Shown here piece by piece: positions 1-6,760 of a stretch of 22,530 bases of DNA; within the stretch, counting starts at the first letter, position 1, and each line of letters opens with the position of its first letter. The DNA lies in the IMG/VR virus record IMGVR_UViG_3300035228_000540, positions 1-22,530 of that record; one strand, 5' to 3'. Made by a program: the position numbers and the translations under genes. The stretch comes from a virus. The notes under the pieces are model-generated. The model saw nothing but the letters and a program-made list of their open reading frames with translations, was not told the DNA's origin and did no database searches.

Positions 1-252
1 CGTATCAATGATTACCTCCGTCAGATGTTTTATATCATGGGTATTGATCTGGTTGACTTTAAGATCGAATTCGGTTATACTGCTCATGGCGAGTTGCTAC
101 TTGCCGATGAGATCAGTCCTGACAGTATGAGATTGTGGAAGATTGGTACTGATGAAAGATTTGATAAGGATCTATTCAGAAAGGATGAAGGTGATATTGT
201 GCCAGCTTATCGTGAGATTCTTGACCGACTACAACCACTTGCTATTCAATGA
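1..252 (+). CDS. purC: SAICAR synthetase (PurC), C-terminal part
   Basis: The window opens inside this gene; the frame is open from base 1 and ends at 252. PurC joins CAIR with aspartate, using ATP, to make SAICAR in purine synthesis. The visible 83 residues contain the family's C-terminal signature: LVDFKIEFG, followed by LLLADEISPDSMRLW, which contributes to the active site and is strongly conserved in PurC. The N-terminal nucleotide-binding part lies upstream of the window. The stop overlaps the start of the next gene by 4 bases (ATGA), and purM follows one gene later, so a purine operon is likely. Cyanophages are known to carry purine genes, presumably to raise nucleotide supply during infection. 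An internal ATG at 25 is not the true start, because homologous sequence continues upstream of it. Confidence 0.9.
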   Translation, partial: RINDYLRQMFYIMGIDLVDFKIEFGYTAHGELLLADEISPDSMRLWKIGTDERFDKDLFRKDEGDIVPAYREILDRLQPLAIQ

Positions 253-518
253 AACACCACATACCTGATGAGATTAGAAGGAATTCTTTTGATTGCTTCA
301 AGAGTTTGAATCAAGCAGAGCGAGCAGTTGTTATGTTTGGTGATGAAGCATATCGTGAATCATTAGACCTTGAGAATGATGATGCCGAGTGTTGGAAGAT
401 ACCAAGTGGTGAATCAACAACATTTGTTGGTTGGAATCCTATGTGTATCCCTACCATGGATTACATAGTATGGAAACTAAAACGTCGTGAACAAATTGCT
501 AAAGGAGAAATTTACTAA
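249..518 (+). CDS. Small unknown protein between purC and purM
   Basis: This 89-residue protein has no motif I recognise. It is soluble-looking, with acidic stretches in the middle (LDLENDDAE), several Trp and Cys residues, and a basic C-terminal helix (WKLKRREQIAKGEIY). The start ATG overlaps the purC stop by 4 bases, and its own stop shares one base with the purM start, so the three genes should be translated together. The position suggests a role during nucleotide-metabolism expression, but nothing in the sequence shows a purine enzyme. The coding call rests on tight packing and normal composition. Confidence 0.75.
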   Translation: MKHHIPDEIRRNSFDCFKSLNQAERAVVMFGDEAYRESLDLENDDAECWKIPSGESTTFVGWNPMCIPTMDYIVWKLKRREQIAKGEIY

Positions 519-1453
519 TGGACTATAAGACTTCTGGCGTTGACATTATCAAAGGACGTTCCTTTGTTGAGTATCTAAAGGTATTGGCACCTAAGATTGA
601 TGGTGGGTTCAGTGGAATGATGGAAGTGCCATCAGGATATGAGAAACCTGTCTTAGTATCTGGTGCTGATGGTGTCGGAACTAAAATGAATATCTGTAGG
701 ATTGCTGATGATTACACCACTATTGGTCAGGATCTCGTTGCTATGTGCGTCAATGACGTTATATGTTCTGGTGCTAAACCATTATATTTTCTAGACTATA
801 TCTCTGCCAAAACACTTGATGGTAATGTGAGTGACATTGTATATGGAGTTAATACTGGTTGTATGATGGCAGGAATCGATCTCTTAGGTGGAGAAACTGC
901 AGAACATTTCAGACAAAATGATTATGACCTTGCTGGTTTCTGCACTGGTATTGTAGAGAAGAATGACATTGTTGATGGTAGTAACATCCACGCAGGTGAT
1001 GTAGTCATTGGTATTGAGAGTAGTGGACTCCATAGTAATGGATATACACTTGTCAATGATATGCTGTGGAGAAATTATATTTACTATAAGGAGATGCCAG
1101 AGTTGCTGAGACCTACCACAATCTACGCTCGTCTTATTCAATACCTATTGGATGAAGTTCCTATCCTAGGCATGGCACACATCACAGGTGGAGGACTGCC
1201 TGAGAATCTTCCACGATGCCTTCCAGCAGGTTTGAACGTTAATGTTGACTATAGTGCCTGGGAGAGACCAGAAATATTCAGTAAGATCCAGCAGGCAGGA
1301 GACATTTCTGAAGAAGAGATGCGTAATGTATTTAATCTTGGTATTGGATTCTGTTTAGTTGTACCACAAGAGGTAGCAACACTAACTCAAGGTCTGATTA
1401 GTGATACTCCATATGGAATGAGGTCTTGGATTATTGGAGAGGTAGTAGAATGA
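518..1453 (+). CDS. purM: Phosphoribosylaminoimidazole synthetase (AIR synthetase, PurM)
   Basis: PurM closes FGAM to AIR with ATP, a middle step of purine synthesis. The 311-residue protein carries the family motifs in order: GVDI near residue 7, GGFSGMM at 29-35, LVSGADGVGTK at 46-56, DLVAMCVND at 72-80 followed by FLDY, GGETAEH at 124-130, DYDLAGF at 136-141, GLHSNGYTLV at 170-179, and HITGGGLPENLPR at 221-233. All blocks needed for the ATP-grasp-like PurM fold appear present. It is somewhat shorter than typical bacterial PurM (about 345 residues), mainly at the C-terminus. An AAAGGAG ribosome site at 501-507 fixes the ATG at 518. The gene follows purC and one small gene without a gap, and a tRNA gene begins 2 bases after its stop. 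Confidence 0.96.
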   Translation: MDYKTSGVDIIKGRSFVEYLKVLAPKIDGGFSGMMEVPSGYEKPVLVSGADGVGTKMNICRIADDYTTIGQDLVAMCVNDVICSGAKPLYFLDYISAKTLDGNVSDIVYGVNTGCMMAGIDLLGGETAEHFRQNDYDLAGFCTGIVEKNDIVDGSNIHAGDVVIGIESSGLHSNGYTLVNDMLWRNYIYYKEMPELLRPTTIYARLIQYLLDEVPILGMAHITGGGLPENLPRCLPAGLNVNVDYSAWERPEIFSKIQQAGDISEEEMRNVFNLGIGFCLVVPQEVATLTQGLISDTPYGMRSWIIGEVVE

Positions 1454-1455
1454 TT

Positions 1456-1539
1456 GGGAGTGTGGCGGAATCGGTAGACGCACCAGACTTAAAATCTGTT
1501 GAGAGTAATCTCGTGGGGGTTCAAGTCCCCCTTCTCCCA
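1456..1539 (+). tRNA. tRNA-Leu (UAA)
   Basis: This is a class II tRNA with a long variable arm. The acceptor 5' strand GGGAGTG is followed by TGGCGGAATCGGTAGACGC, the typical Leu D-arm. The anticodon loop is CTTAAAA with anticodon TAA, the variable arm is TGAGAGTAATCTCGT, and the T-arm is GGGGG-TTCAAGT-CCCCC. The acceptor has a U-U mismatch at position 6 and a G-U at position 7. The discriminator is A, and CCA is not encoded. The gene begins 2 bases after the purM stop, so it is probably processed from the same transcript. Confidence 0.95.
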
Positions 1540-1565
1540 TCTTATAGATAATATGTAAGACAAAA

Positions 1566-1778
1566 ATGAATCCATTATCGGAATACGAACCAGGCGGTCT
1601 TGCCAGAAAACCTGTTAATATACTGAGATTGATCAGTGAACTAGAAGGATCCTCACACCTTTTTAAATGTATGGGATTTTATGAAGATCAAAAAACACTT
1701 GACGAAATTAAAAAAAAGTACTATACTATGTACTTCAAACTAAAACGAGAAGAAAAACTAAACGGGGGAGTACAATAG
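1566..1778 (+). CDS. Small basic unknown protein between tRNA genes
   Basis: The 70-residue product is lysine-rich at the C-terminus, with a predicted amphipathic helix (KTLDEIKKKYYTMYFKLKREEK). No catalytic motif or membrane segment is visible and I do not recognise the family. It sits between tRNA-Leu and tRNA-Thr, a common place for tiny phage genes. No strong ribosome site precedes the ATG (AGACAAAA upstream). The coding call is moderate: composition is protein-like and there is no better frame. Confidence 0.6.
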   Translation: MNPLSEYEPGGLARKPVNILRLISELEGSSHLFKCMGFYEDQKTLDEIKKKYYTMYFKLKREEKLNGGVQ

Positions 1779-1810
1779 ATCTGCATTTAGAAGCAGCGCC
1801 CCCAATTAGT

Positions 1811-1882
1811 GCCTCCGTAGCTCAGTGGTAGAGCAGGGCTTTTGTAAAGCTCAGGTCGCAAGTTCAAATCTTGTCAGAGGCT
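1811..1882 (+). tRNA. tRNA-Thr (UGU)
   Basis: The 72-base cloverleaf has acceptor GCCTCCG paired with CAGAGGC (one C-A mismatch at position 6) and D-arm GCTC-AGTGGTA-GAGC. The anticodon stem is GGGCT/AGCTC around loop TTTGTAA with anticodon TGT, and the T-arm is GCAAG-TTCAAAT-CTTGT. The discriminator is T and no CCA is encoded. It lies 7 bases before tRNA-Asn and probably shares its transcript. Confidence 0.94.
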
Positions 1883-1889
1883 CTCATAA

Positions 1890-1961
1890 TCCACAATAGC
1901 TCAGCGGTAGAGTCGGTGACTGTTAATCACTTTGTCCCTGGTTCGAATCCAGGTTGTGGAG
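1890..1961 (+). tRNA. tRNA-Asn (GUU)
   Basis: The 72-base cloverleaf has a perfectly paired acceptor stem TCCACAA/TTGTGGA and D-arm GCTC-AGCGGTA-GAGT. The anticodon stem is GGTGA/TCACT around loop CTGTTAA with anticodon GTT, and the T-arm is CCTGG-TTCGAAT-CCAGG. The discriminator is G, and CCA is not encoded, so host nucleotidyltransferase would have to add it. Confidence 0.95.
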
Positions 1962-1977
1962 TTACTAAAATAATATT

Positions 1978-2571
1978 ATGAATCCAACATCACAATTAAA
2001 TGTTACACCAATCTTTAGTTCATTTTTATGCCAAGGGCAACTTAATATTGATCATGATAGAGTATCTCACTGGATAGAAAAAGAAATTAGTGATAATCAT
2101 GGTAGAATTAAGTTAACATTGGATGAACCTGAGTTAGTTGAGTATTATGCAGAGGTGCGTGCAATATTTAATGATCTGCATGAAAAACTAGGTTTACGAA
2201 AACAATATTATCAGGATCTTAAAAAAGGTTGGGTTAATACAGACTGGGATGAGCGTTTTGGTATCGCTCATAAACATCCAGAAGCAACATTTATTTCAAT
2301 ATATTATCCAAAAATTGAAGGGGATCATGTAGGACATTTAGAAATGGTTAATCCCAATCCACTTCTACCATATGTTTTACCATCTGAAGCTAATGAAAAT
2401 TCTGTTATAGAAGTATTCAACATATTCAATTCTAATTTATGGAGAGTTGCTCCCAAAACTGGTATGATTGTTGTGATCCCTAGTTGGATAGATCATTTCG
2501 CACTACAGAATAAAACAGATACTGATGTAAGATATTCAGTAGCACTAGACAGTAAAACAAAATTATTATGA
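1978..2571 (+). CDS. Putative 2OG-Fe(II) oxygenase (TIGR02466-like)
   Basis: The 197-residue protein matches the pattern of phage and cyanobacterial 2-oxoglutarate/Fe(II)-dependent oxygenases of the TIGR02466 type. Visible features are W85-V-N before an AHKHPEATFISIYY block (H98/H100 candidate metal ligands), GHLEMVNPNP at 119-128 replacing the usual G-x-L-x-F-x-DP, IPSWIDHF at 167-174 (H173, distal metal ligand), and R185 in VRYSVAL, the usual 2-oxoglutarate-binding Arg. The acidic metal ligand is unclear because the family Asp-Pro is Asn-Pro here; E122 is a candidate. The substrate is unknown. The stop overlaps the next start by 4 bases. A second oxygenase of a different subfamily lies at 3273. 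Confidence 0.7.
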   Translation: MNPTSQLNVTPIFSSFLCQGQLNIDHDRVSHWIEKEISDNHGRIKLTLDEPELVEYYAEVRAIFNDLHEKLGLRKQYYQDLKKGWVNTDWDERFGIAHKHPEATFISIYYPKIEGDHVGHLEMVNPNPLLPYVLPSEANENSVIEVFNIFNSNLWRVAPKTGMIVVIPSWIDHFALQNKTDTDVRYSVALDSKTKLL

Positions 2572-2936
2572 ATTATCAATATCCCCTGTATGCACCATAT
2601 TGGAAGGTTGACGCCTTCAAAAAATCATGGTATACTACGCTTAGTTCCCTGTTCAAGATGATTAATGTCAAAGACCAAGGCGACGGTTCGTTCATCATCG
2701 AATGGGACGAAAACGACCCAGAAGAAAGTATCCTCAACGACTGGACGAAAGAAGACTTCACAAACTTCTTTAAGTACGCCGCCAAAGAAGAACTCCGTCG
2801 TGAAAACGCAGAAGAATCTGGAGAAGAACTTAAAGAAACTTACTACGACTCCCAAAGCGAAGGCAAAGACTTCTACATCCAAACGACAAACCAAGAAACC
2901 TTTGGAATTGAAGGTGATGAACTCTCGGAAGATTGA
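2568..2936 (+). CDS. Acidic unknown protein
   Basis: The 122-residue protein is strongly acidic in its second half (EELRRENAEESGEELKE) and begins with an aromatic N-terminus (MNYQYPLYAPYW). A block FIIEWDENDPEESILNDW at about 42-59 resembles small conserved cyanophage proteins, but I cannot assign a function. The start overlaps the oxygenase gene by 4 bases. Codon use changes here: from about 2660 to 2900 many codons end in C (GAC, AAC, TTC, ATC), whereas neighbouring genes favour T or A. This leaves other frames open as well. That fits either a recently acquired gene or a different selection on codon use. I chose this frame because of the ATGA coupling and the protein-like composition. Confidence 0.75.
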   Translation: MNYQYPLYAPYWKVDAFKKSWYTTLSSLFKMINVKDQGDGSFIIEWDENDPEESILNDWTKEDFTNFFKYAAKEELRRENAEESGEELKETYYDSQSEGKDFYIQTTNQETFGIEGDELSED

Positions 2937-3087
2937 GTTATTTCCCTGGATAGAAACATTTCCTATCTACTTTCAAGATTTAACAGAAAATAAAAAGTGT
3001 TGGTTTACATGTGTAGAACATGCACAAAAGTATGTGACTAGATATAATTGTGAATATAAAGCATATACTTACACGGGAAAACGATGA
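2917..3087 (+). CDS. Small unknown protein, Cys/aromatic-rich
   Basis: The 56-residue product begins MNSRKIELFPWIETFP and includes CWFTCVEHAQKYV, with two Cys and a His that could bind a metal, though no zinc-finger pattern is complete. The open frame extends upstream to 2665, but the upstream part is a Lys/Thr/Ser-rich shadow of the acidic gene in another frame. The ATG at 2917, preceded by GGAATTGAAGG, is therefore the better start. It overlaps the previous gene by 20 bases and the next by 4. Function unknown. Confidence 0.65.
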   Translation: MNSRKIELFPWIETFPIYFQDLTENKKCWFTCVEHAQKYVTRYNCEYKAYTYTGKR

Positions 3088-3227
3088 GTAAAAAAACATT
3101 TAAGAACAAGAAAAATGATCAGTGGGAATATGATGATACTCCCGAAGTTCGTGCTGCTATTGCAAAACTACATCAAGATATTAGTAAATTAGAAGAAACT
3201 GCACCAGATTATGGAATTGGAAAATAA
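3084..3227 (+). CDS. Very small unknown protein (47 aa)
   Basis: The product begins with a basic stretch (MSKKTFKNKKNDQWEYDD) and ends with an acidic helix (HQDISKLEETAPDYGIGK). The start overlaps the preceding stop by 4 bases (ATGA), the coupling used throughout this region. No motif is recognised. The coding call relies on the overlap and on the basic-then-acidic organisation common in tiny phage proteins. Confidence 0.6.
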   Translation: MSKKTFKNKKNDQWEYDDTPEVRAAIAKLHQDISKLEETAPDYGIGK

Positions 3228-3272
3228 ATGAATTATACCCTCTAACTAAATAACCCAAAGTATTAATCCAAC

Positions 3273-3896
3273 ATGAACAGAGAATGTAAAATTACGGTAA
3301 AGAATGAACCTTTTCCTTACCTGATCTTTGAAGATTTATTTGACCAAGATTCTCTAAACCAAATAGAGAAAGAATTTCAGTACTATTTTGATGGTTTTGA
3401 ACATTTCTATAGGCATCCTAGAGAAACTGGAAGTGCTGGGCATACAGATATTCCTAATGCTATGTTGAAAAGAAACAAAGGATTCTTTTTTCATGATGTT
3501 TGGCATAATCCAAATCATTCTGCATTAAGTAGAATTAGTCAAGAAATTTTTTATAAGGAAAGTATGTCCCAATCAGAGAGCACATATTTTAAAGACTTTC
3601 TTCCCAATGAAATTTCTATCTTATGCTCTTTATATGGTGATGGAGACTACTATCTTCCACATAAAGATGCAACACTCGCAACAGGTTGTCTTTGGTTGTA
3701 TAAAGAACCTAAAAAATGGGAAGGTGGTAAGTTTCGATTTGTAGACTATGACCTAGAATTTGAGTGTAAACATAACACTATGGTTGTATTTCCTGGTGCA
3801 TATCAACATGAGGTAACTGAATTGACTATGGATAATGATGATTTTGCTGATAATTATGGTAGGTACTGTATTAGTTACTTTATGAACCATAGGTAA
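3273..3896 (+). CDS. 2OG-Fe(II) oxygenase, prolyl-4-hydroxylase type
   Basis: The 207-residue protein shows the complete signature of the prolyl-4-hydroxylase/PHD2-like subgroup of 2-oxoglutarate dioxygenases. The facial triad is H130-K-D132 in YYLPHKD and H179 in AYQHEV, and R197 in GRYCISYF would bind 2-oxoglutarate. TGCLWLYKEP and WEGGKFRF (about 137-156) form the core beta strands, and NTMVVFPG precedes the distal His. The N-terminal PFPYLIFEDLF is also typical. It would hydroxylate a protein or small-molecule substrate that cannot be predicted. A weak late-promoter-like box (ACTAAATA, 3245-3252) precedes it, and a clear late promoter starts 4 bases after its stop, so it ends the auxiliary block next to the structural genes. 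Confidence 0.88.
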   Translation: MNRECKITVKNEPFPYLIFEDLFDQDSLNQIEKEFQYYFDGFEHFYRHPRETGSAGHTDIPNAMLKRNKGFFFHDVWHNPNHSALSRISQEIFYKESMSQSESTYFKDFLPNEISILCSLYGDGDYYLPHKDATLATGCLWLYKEPKKWEGGKFRFVDYDLEFECKHNTMVVFPGAYQHEVTELTMDNDDFADNYGRYCISYFMNHR

Positions 3897-3899
3897 TCA

Positions 3900-3907
3900 T
3901 ATAAATA
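3900..3907 (+). promoter_or_regulatory. Late promoter TATAAATA
   Basis: This is an exact match to the TATAAATA late promoter box used by T4-like phages (recognised by gp55-type sigma factors; known family feature). It lies 27 bases upstream of the GTG of the first structural gene and just after the preceding stop. Confidence 0.8.
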
Positions 3908-3934
3908 AACTTGTAGCAAATTGTGTGATTATTC

Positions 3935-5257
3935 GTGGGAACCAGAAAAATATCTCAGTTGGATGTTATTTCGGATGCTAATCTCTCAGGAGAAGGTATT
4001 CTTCCTGTTGTGGTGTCTGATCCGTTGATTCCCAACAGAAAAGTAAAAATCAATCAGTTATTTAAAGGTTTATCTCAGGGATCAAAAGCATCTCCTGGAT
4101 TATCTTTTGATCTTGATCGTAACACTGGGTTATACCAAGATGCTTATGATCAAATTGGATTATCTTTCGGTGAAAGTGCTATTTACATGAACGCTATTAC
4201 AAATAGCGCAACAAGTAAATCTCTATACATGACTGCTGTAGATGAAACTACTGCTAATGCTGATATTGTCCTTGCACCAAAAGGTACTGGTTCTGTAAAA
4301 GTTACTGGTAATTTTGTTGTTTCTGACCAAGCATTTGTACTAGAAGATTCACAGGGTCCTAGAGCAAGATTTGAGGTAAGTGGTGTTGGTACAGGTACTA
4401 ATACTCGTATATTTACATTACCTGCTATTACATCTGGCAATGGTACTACTGTTGTTGGTGATAATACCTCACAAACTCTAACCAATAAGACTATTCTTAT
4501 TGATGAAGATAACTTTGTTATCACTGATGGTGCTGATGAGGCAATTTTCCAAATTAATTGGGCATTAACCTCAGACACTCGTCGTTCGTACTTTCTTCCT
4601 GATGGTGGTACAGTAACAACTACTGCTGAACCAACTGCTACAGCATCTACTTTACTTGATACAAAAGCGGAGCAAACTTCTCTTAATAAAAGTTTTGTTG
4701 ATGTTAAGTTTGTTGCAAATGCAAACCTTGGAACATCATGGGCGCAGTTTAATACTGATTCATTAACTGCAAATAGAATTCTAACTGTACCAGATCAAAG
4801 TTTGACTTTGGTTGGTGAAGATTCTACTCAGATACTACAAAATAAAAGTGTTGAGGATTTAATTCTTCAAGATTCTGCTGATATTTCAAGAAAAATTACT
4901 TTTAGTATTGCAAATCAAAACTCCTCATCAAATCAAATATTTGAATTCCCCCCAACGGATGTTCTAAATAATGGTGGAAGTAACAACACGATTGTTTCTA
5001 AAACAGCAGCACAGGTCTTATCTAATAAAACATTAGTAAATCCTGTTATTAAAAATACTGTTGATAGTACAAATAGTATTACAATTGTTGCTGATAATAT
5101 CACTGGAAATAGAAACATTAGATTCCCAGATTCTGATGCAACTCTACTTTCCACACAGAATGTGAACGTGGATGACATTACCTTTGGTTCGGGTATTGGT
5201 GCCGAAACTTTAATCGGTAGAACCAGACAACAACAATTTTTTTACGCAGGATTCTAA
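3935..5257 (+). CDS. Virion structural protein with LxNKT repeats (tail-fibre-like)
   Basis: The 440-residue protein begins MGTRKISQLD, a head seen on several cyanophage virion proteins, from a GTG codon; an in-frame stop at 3926 leaves no earlier start. PGLSFDLDRNTGLY at 54-67 is a fibre motif (PGLxFxxDxNTGLY). The rest is built of beta-rich repeats. TLTNKTI (181), TSLNKSF (248), ILQNKSV (300) and VLSNKTL (361) recur every 52-67 residues. Most are followed about 30 residues later by an Arg/Asn-aromatic-Pro element (RRSYFLPDGG, NRILTVPDQS, NQIFEFPPTD, NRNIRFPDSD). Such LTNKTL repeats are common in phage tail fibres. The exact virion position is unknown. It follows a late promoter directly. 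Confidence 0.82.
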   Translation: MGTRKISQLDVISDANLSGEGILPVVVSDPLIPNRKVKINQLFKGLSQGSKASPGLSFDLDRNTGLYQDAYDQIGLSFGESAIYMNAITNSATSKSLYMTAVDETTANADIVLAPKGTGSVKVTGNFVVSDQAFVLEDSQGPRARFEVSGVGTGTNTRIFTLPAITSGNGTTVVGDNTSQTLTNKTILIDEDNFVITDGADEAIFQINWALTSDTRRSYFLPDGGTVTTTAEPTATASTLLDTKAEQTSLNKSFVDVKFVANANLGTSWAQFNTDSLTANRILTVPDQSLTLVGEDSTQILQNKSVEDLILQDSADISRKITFSIANQNSSSNQIFEFPPTDVLNNGGSNNTIVSKTAAQVLSNKTLVNPVIKNTVDSTNSITIVADNITGNRNIRFPDSDATLLSTQNVNVDDITFGSGIGAETLIGRTRQQQFFYAGF

Positions 5258-5266
5258 TTTTTAACA

Positions 5267-6727
5267 ATGGCAAATCAAGGACTTCTTGCACAACTTAAAC
5301 CATCTGCAAATACTGATACGGTGCTATACAGGGCTCCCATTAATCAGAGTGCTAGTACAGTGTTGAGTATTGCAAACGACGGAACTGGTTCCGCATTCGA
5401 TGTTGCGGTCAAGGATTATGATCAGAAACTGACTCTTGATGCAAGTACATATAAACTCCATAAAGGAGATCTTGTTACTTCATATTATATCACTCTTGAT
5501 ACTGATATGACTACTACCACAGGTATTACTCCTGGTGAACCACTTGTAACAGGTGATAAAGAAAAATCATTTAATTTTGAATCGTTTTTTATTCCTGAAT
5601 TTACTGAGATTTTTGTAAAAAAAATTACGCTTAGAAATATCTCAGTAGAATCTATAGTTGGTGAATTTCAGGTTGGTGAAACTATTACTAAAGGTAGTGC
5701 TCCAAATACTACTACTGCGGTAGTATTTACTGTAGATGGTGGTCTCGTTTCTGTTGGTCCTTCTACTTTGAACGGTACTGGAACTGAGTTTACTGACGGT
5801 GATAGTATTGCTAGTGCCTCTTCATCAGGTACTATTTCTACTGGTGGAGTTGCTGCTGGTGCAGATAAATTTATCTTTTCAACTACTACTGCTGGTGGCA
5901 CATATAACACATTTAGTAAGTTGGGTCTCTCATTCTTTGATGATCGCGCTTATAGATTTAATACATCAGACTCTTCTATGAGTGGTGCAGATTTCAAACT
6001 TTCCACTACTGTTAACGGTTTATGGGGTCCAGATGGATTAGCGGCATCAGATCCTTCTGACGCTGGTGATGCTGGTACAGAATATACAACTCAAAAAACA
6101 ACTAACGGCACTGCTGGTAGTAGTGGAGCATATATCCAATATAATTTTGCTGGTGCTAGTTTTTCTGATAATTTTCTTTATTATTTTGATGGTGACACTG
6201 GCACTGCTGCAAAGTCTAGTTTCGGTGGAGCAGATAACAAACTTGTAAAAAGTACGGCATACACTTATTCTGGATTTTATATCTATGATAAGGTAGGAAC
6301 TATCGTTGATAACTCGGACAGTTTCGTGTTTAGTGCCGTTACATATACAATCACAGCACAAAGTGCTGGAGCATATGGATATGTTAAAGAATACGATGGT
6401 ACTTCTTTAAAATTTGTTAAAGGTCTTAATTCTGCTGATTGGTCTGGATCTGATACATTTAGAGATGTTCCAGCATCAAATAGCGCAGCAAGAACCGTTG
6501 CAACTATTTCTAGTATTAGTGTTGCATCTGGAGCAGTTGAAGGTTCAAATTATATTATGATTGACCATGCAAATGCAGCAAATAATGATGAAAGGATCAC
6601 ATCTCTTGTTATTGGTCCTGGTGAAGTAGTTGTTGTTAATAGCACAACTCAAAATAATGTCTTTAGTCTCATTGGTTTTGAAGATTCTTCCAGTGCGATT
6701 ACGACTAGAGTATATGGTCAGTCCTAA
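5267..6727 (+). CDS. Virion structural protein
   Basis: The 486-residue protein begins MANQGLLAQLKPSANTDTVLYRAPINQSAS and has the Ser/Thr/Gly/Ala-rich, Cys-free, beta-prone composition of phage fibre or baseplate-associated proteins. The N-terminal 130 residues look like a globular attachment domain. The middle (about 130-400) is repetitive and Gly-rich, and the C-terminus ends in NDERITSLVIGPGEVVVVN, resembling a beta-sandwich cap. It starts 9 bases after the preceding gene without a Shine-Dalgarno sequence and so shares its late transcript. I recognise the type from cyanophage structural blocks but cannot name its gp number. Confidence 0.78.
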   Translation: MANQGLLAQLKPSANTDTVLYRAPINQSASTVLSIANDGTGSAFDVAVKDYDQKLTLDASTYKLHKGDLVTSYYITLDTDMTTTTGITPGEPLVTGDKEKSFNFESFFIPEFTEIFVKKITLRNISVESIVGEFQVGETITKGSAPNTTTAVVFTVDGGLVSVGPSTLNGTGTEFTDGDSIASASSSGTISTGGVAAGADKFIFSTTTAGGTYNTFSKLGLSFFDDRAYRFNTSDSSMSGADFKLSTTVNGLWGPDGLAASDPSDAGDAGTEYTTQKTTNGTAGSSGAYIQYNFAGASFSDNFLYYFDGDTGTAAKSSFGGADNKLVKSTAYTYSGFYIYDKVGTIVDNSDSFVFSAVTYTITAQSAGAYGYVKEYDGTSLKFVKGLNSADWSGSDTFRDVPASNSAARTVATISSISVASGAVEGSNYIMIDHANAANNDERITSLVIGPGEVVVVNSTTQNNVFSLIGFEDSSSAITTRVYGQS

Positions 6728-6732
6728 TTTAC

Positions 6733-6740
6733 AATAAATA
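6733..6740 (+). promoter_or_regulatory. Late promoter, AATAAATA variant
   Basis: The box matches TATAAATA at 7 of 8 positions. It sits 5 bases after the preceding stop and 20 bases before the start of the 1319-residue structural gene, the spacing seen at the other late promoters here. Confidence 0.6.
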
Positions 6741-6760
6741 ATCAAAAAGCAGTATAAGAA

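Noticed and set aside
2665-2916. N-terminal Lys/Thr/Ser-rich extension of the gene at 2917
   Set aside because: It overlaps the ATGA-coupled acidic gene in another frame and is explained by that gene's codon pattern. I kept only the part from 2917 and noted the anomaly as a finding.
3245-3252. ACTAAATA as a late promoter for the oxygenase at 3273
   Set aside because: It matches TATAAATA at only 6 of 8 positions, in AT-rich sequence where such matches are expected by chance.
6047-6361. Minus-strand 104-residue Cys/Ser-rich frame within the structural gene
   Set aside because: It is antisense to a clear virion gene, has unnatural Cys/Ser/Ile composition and no promoter or ribosome site.
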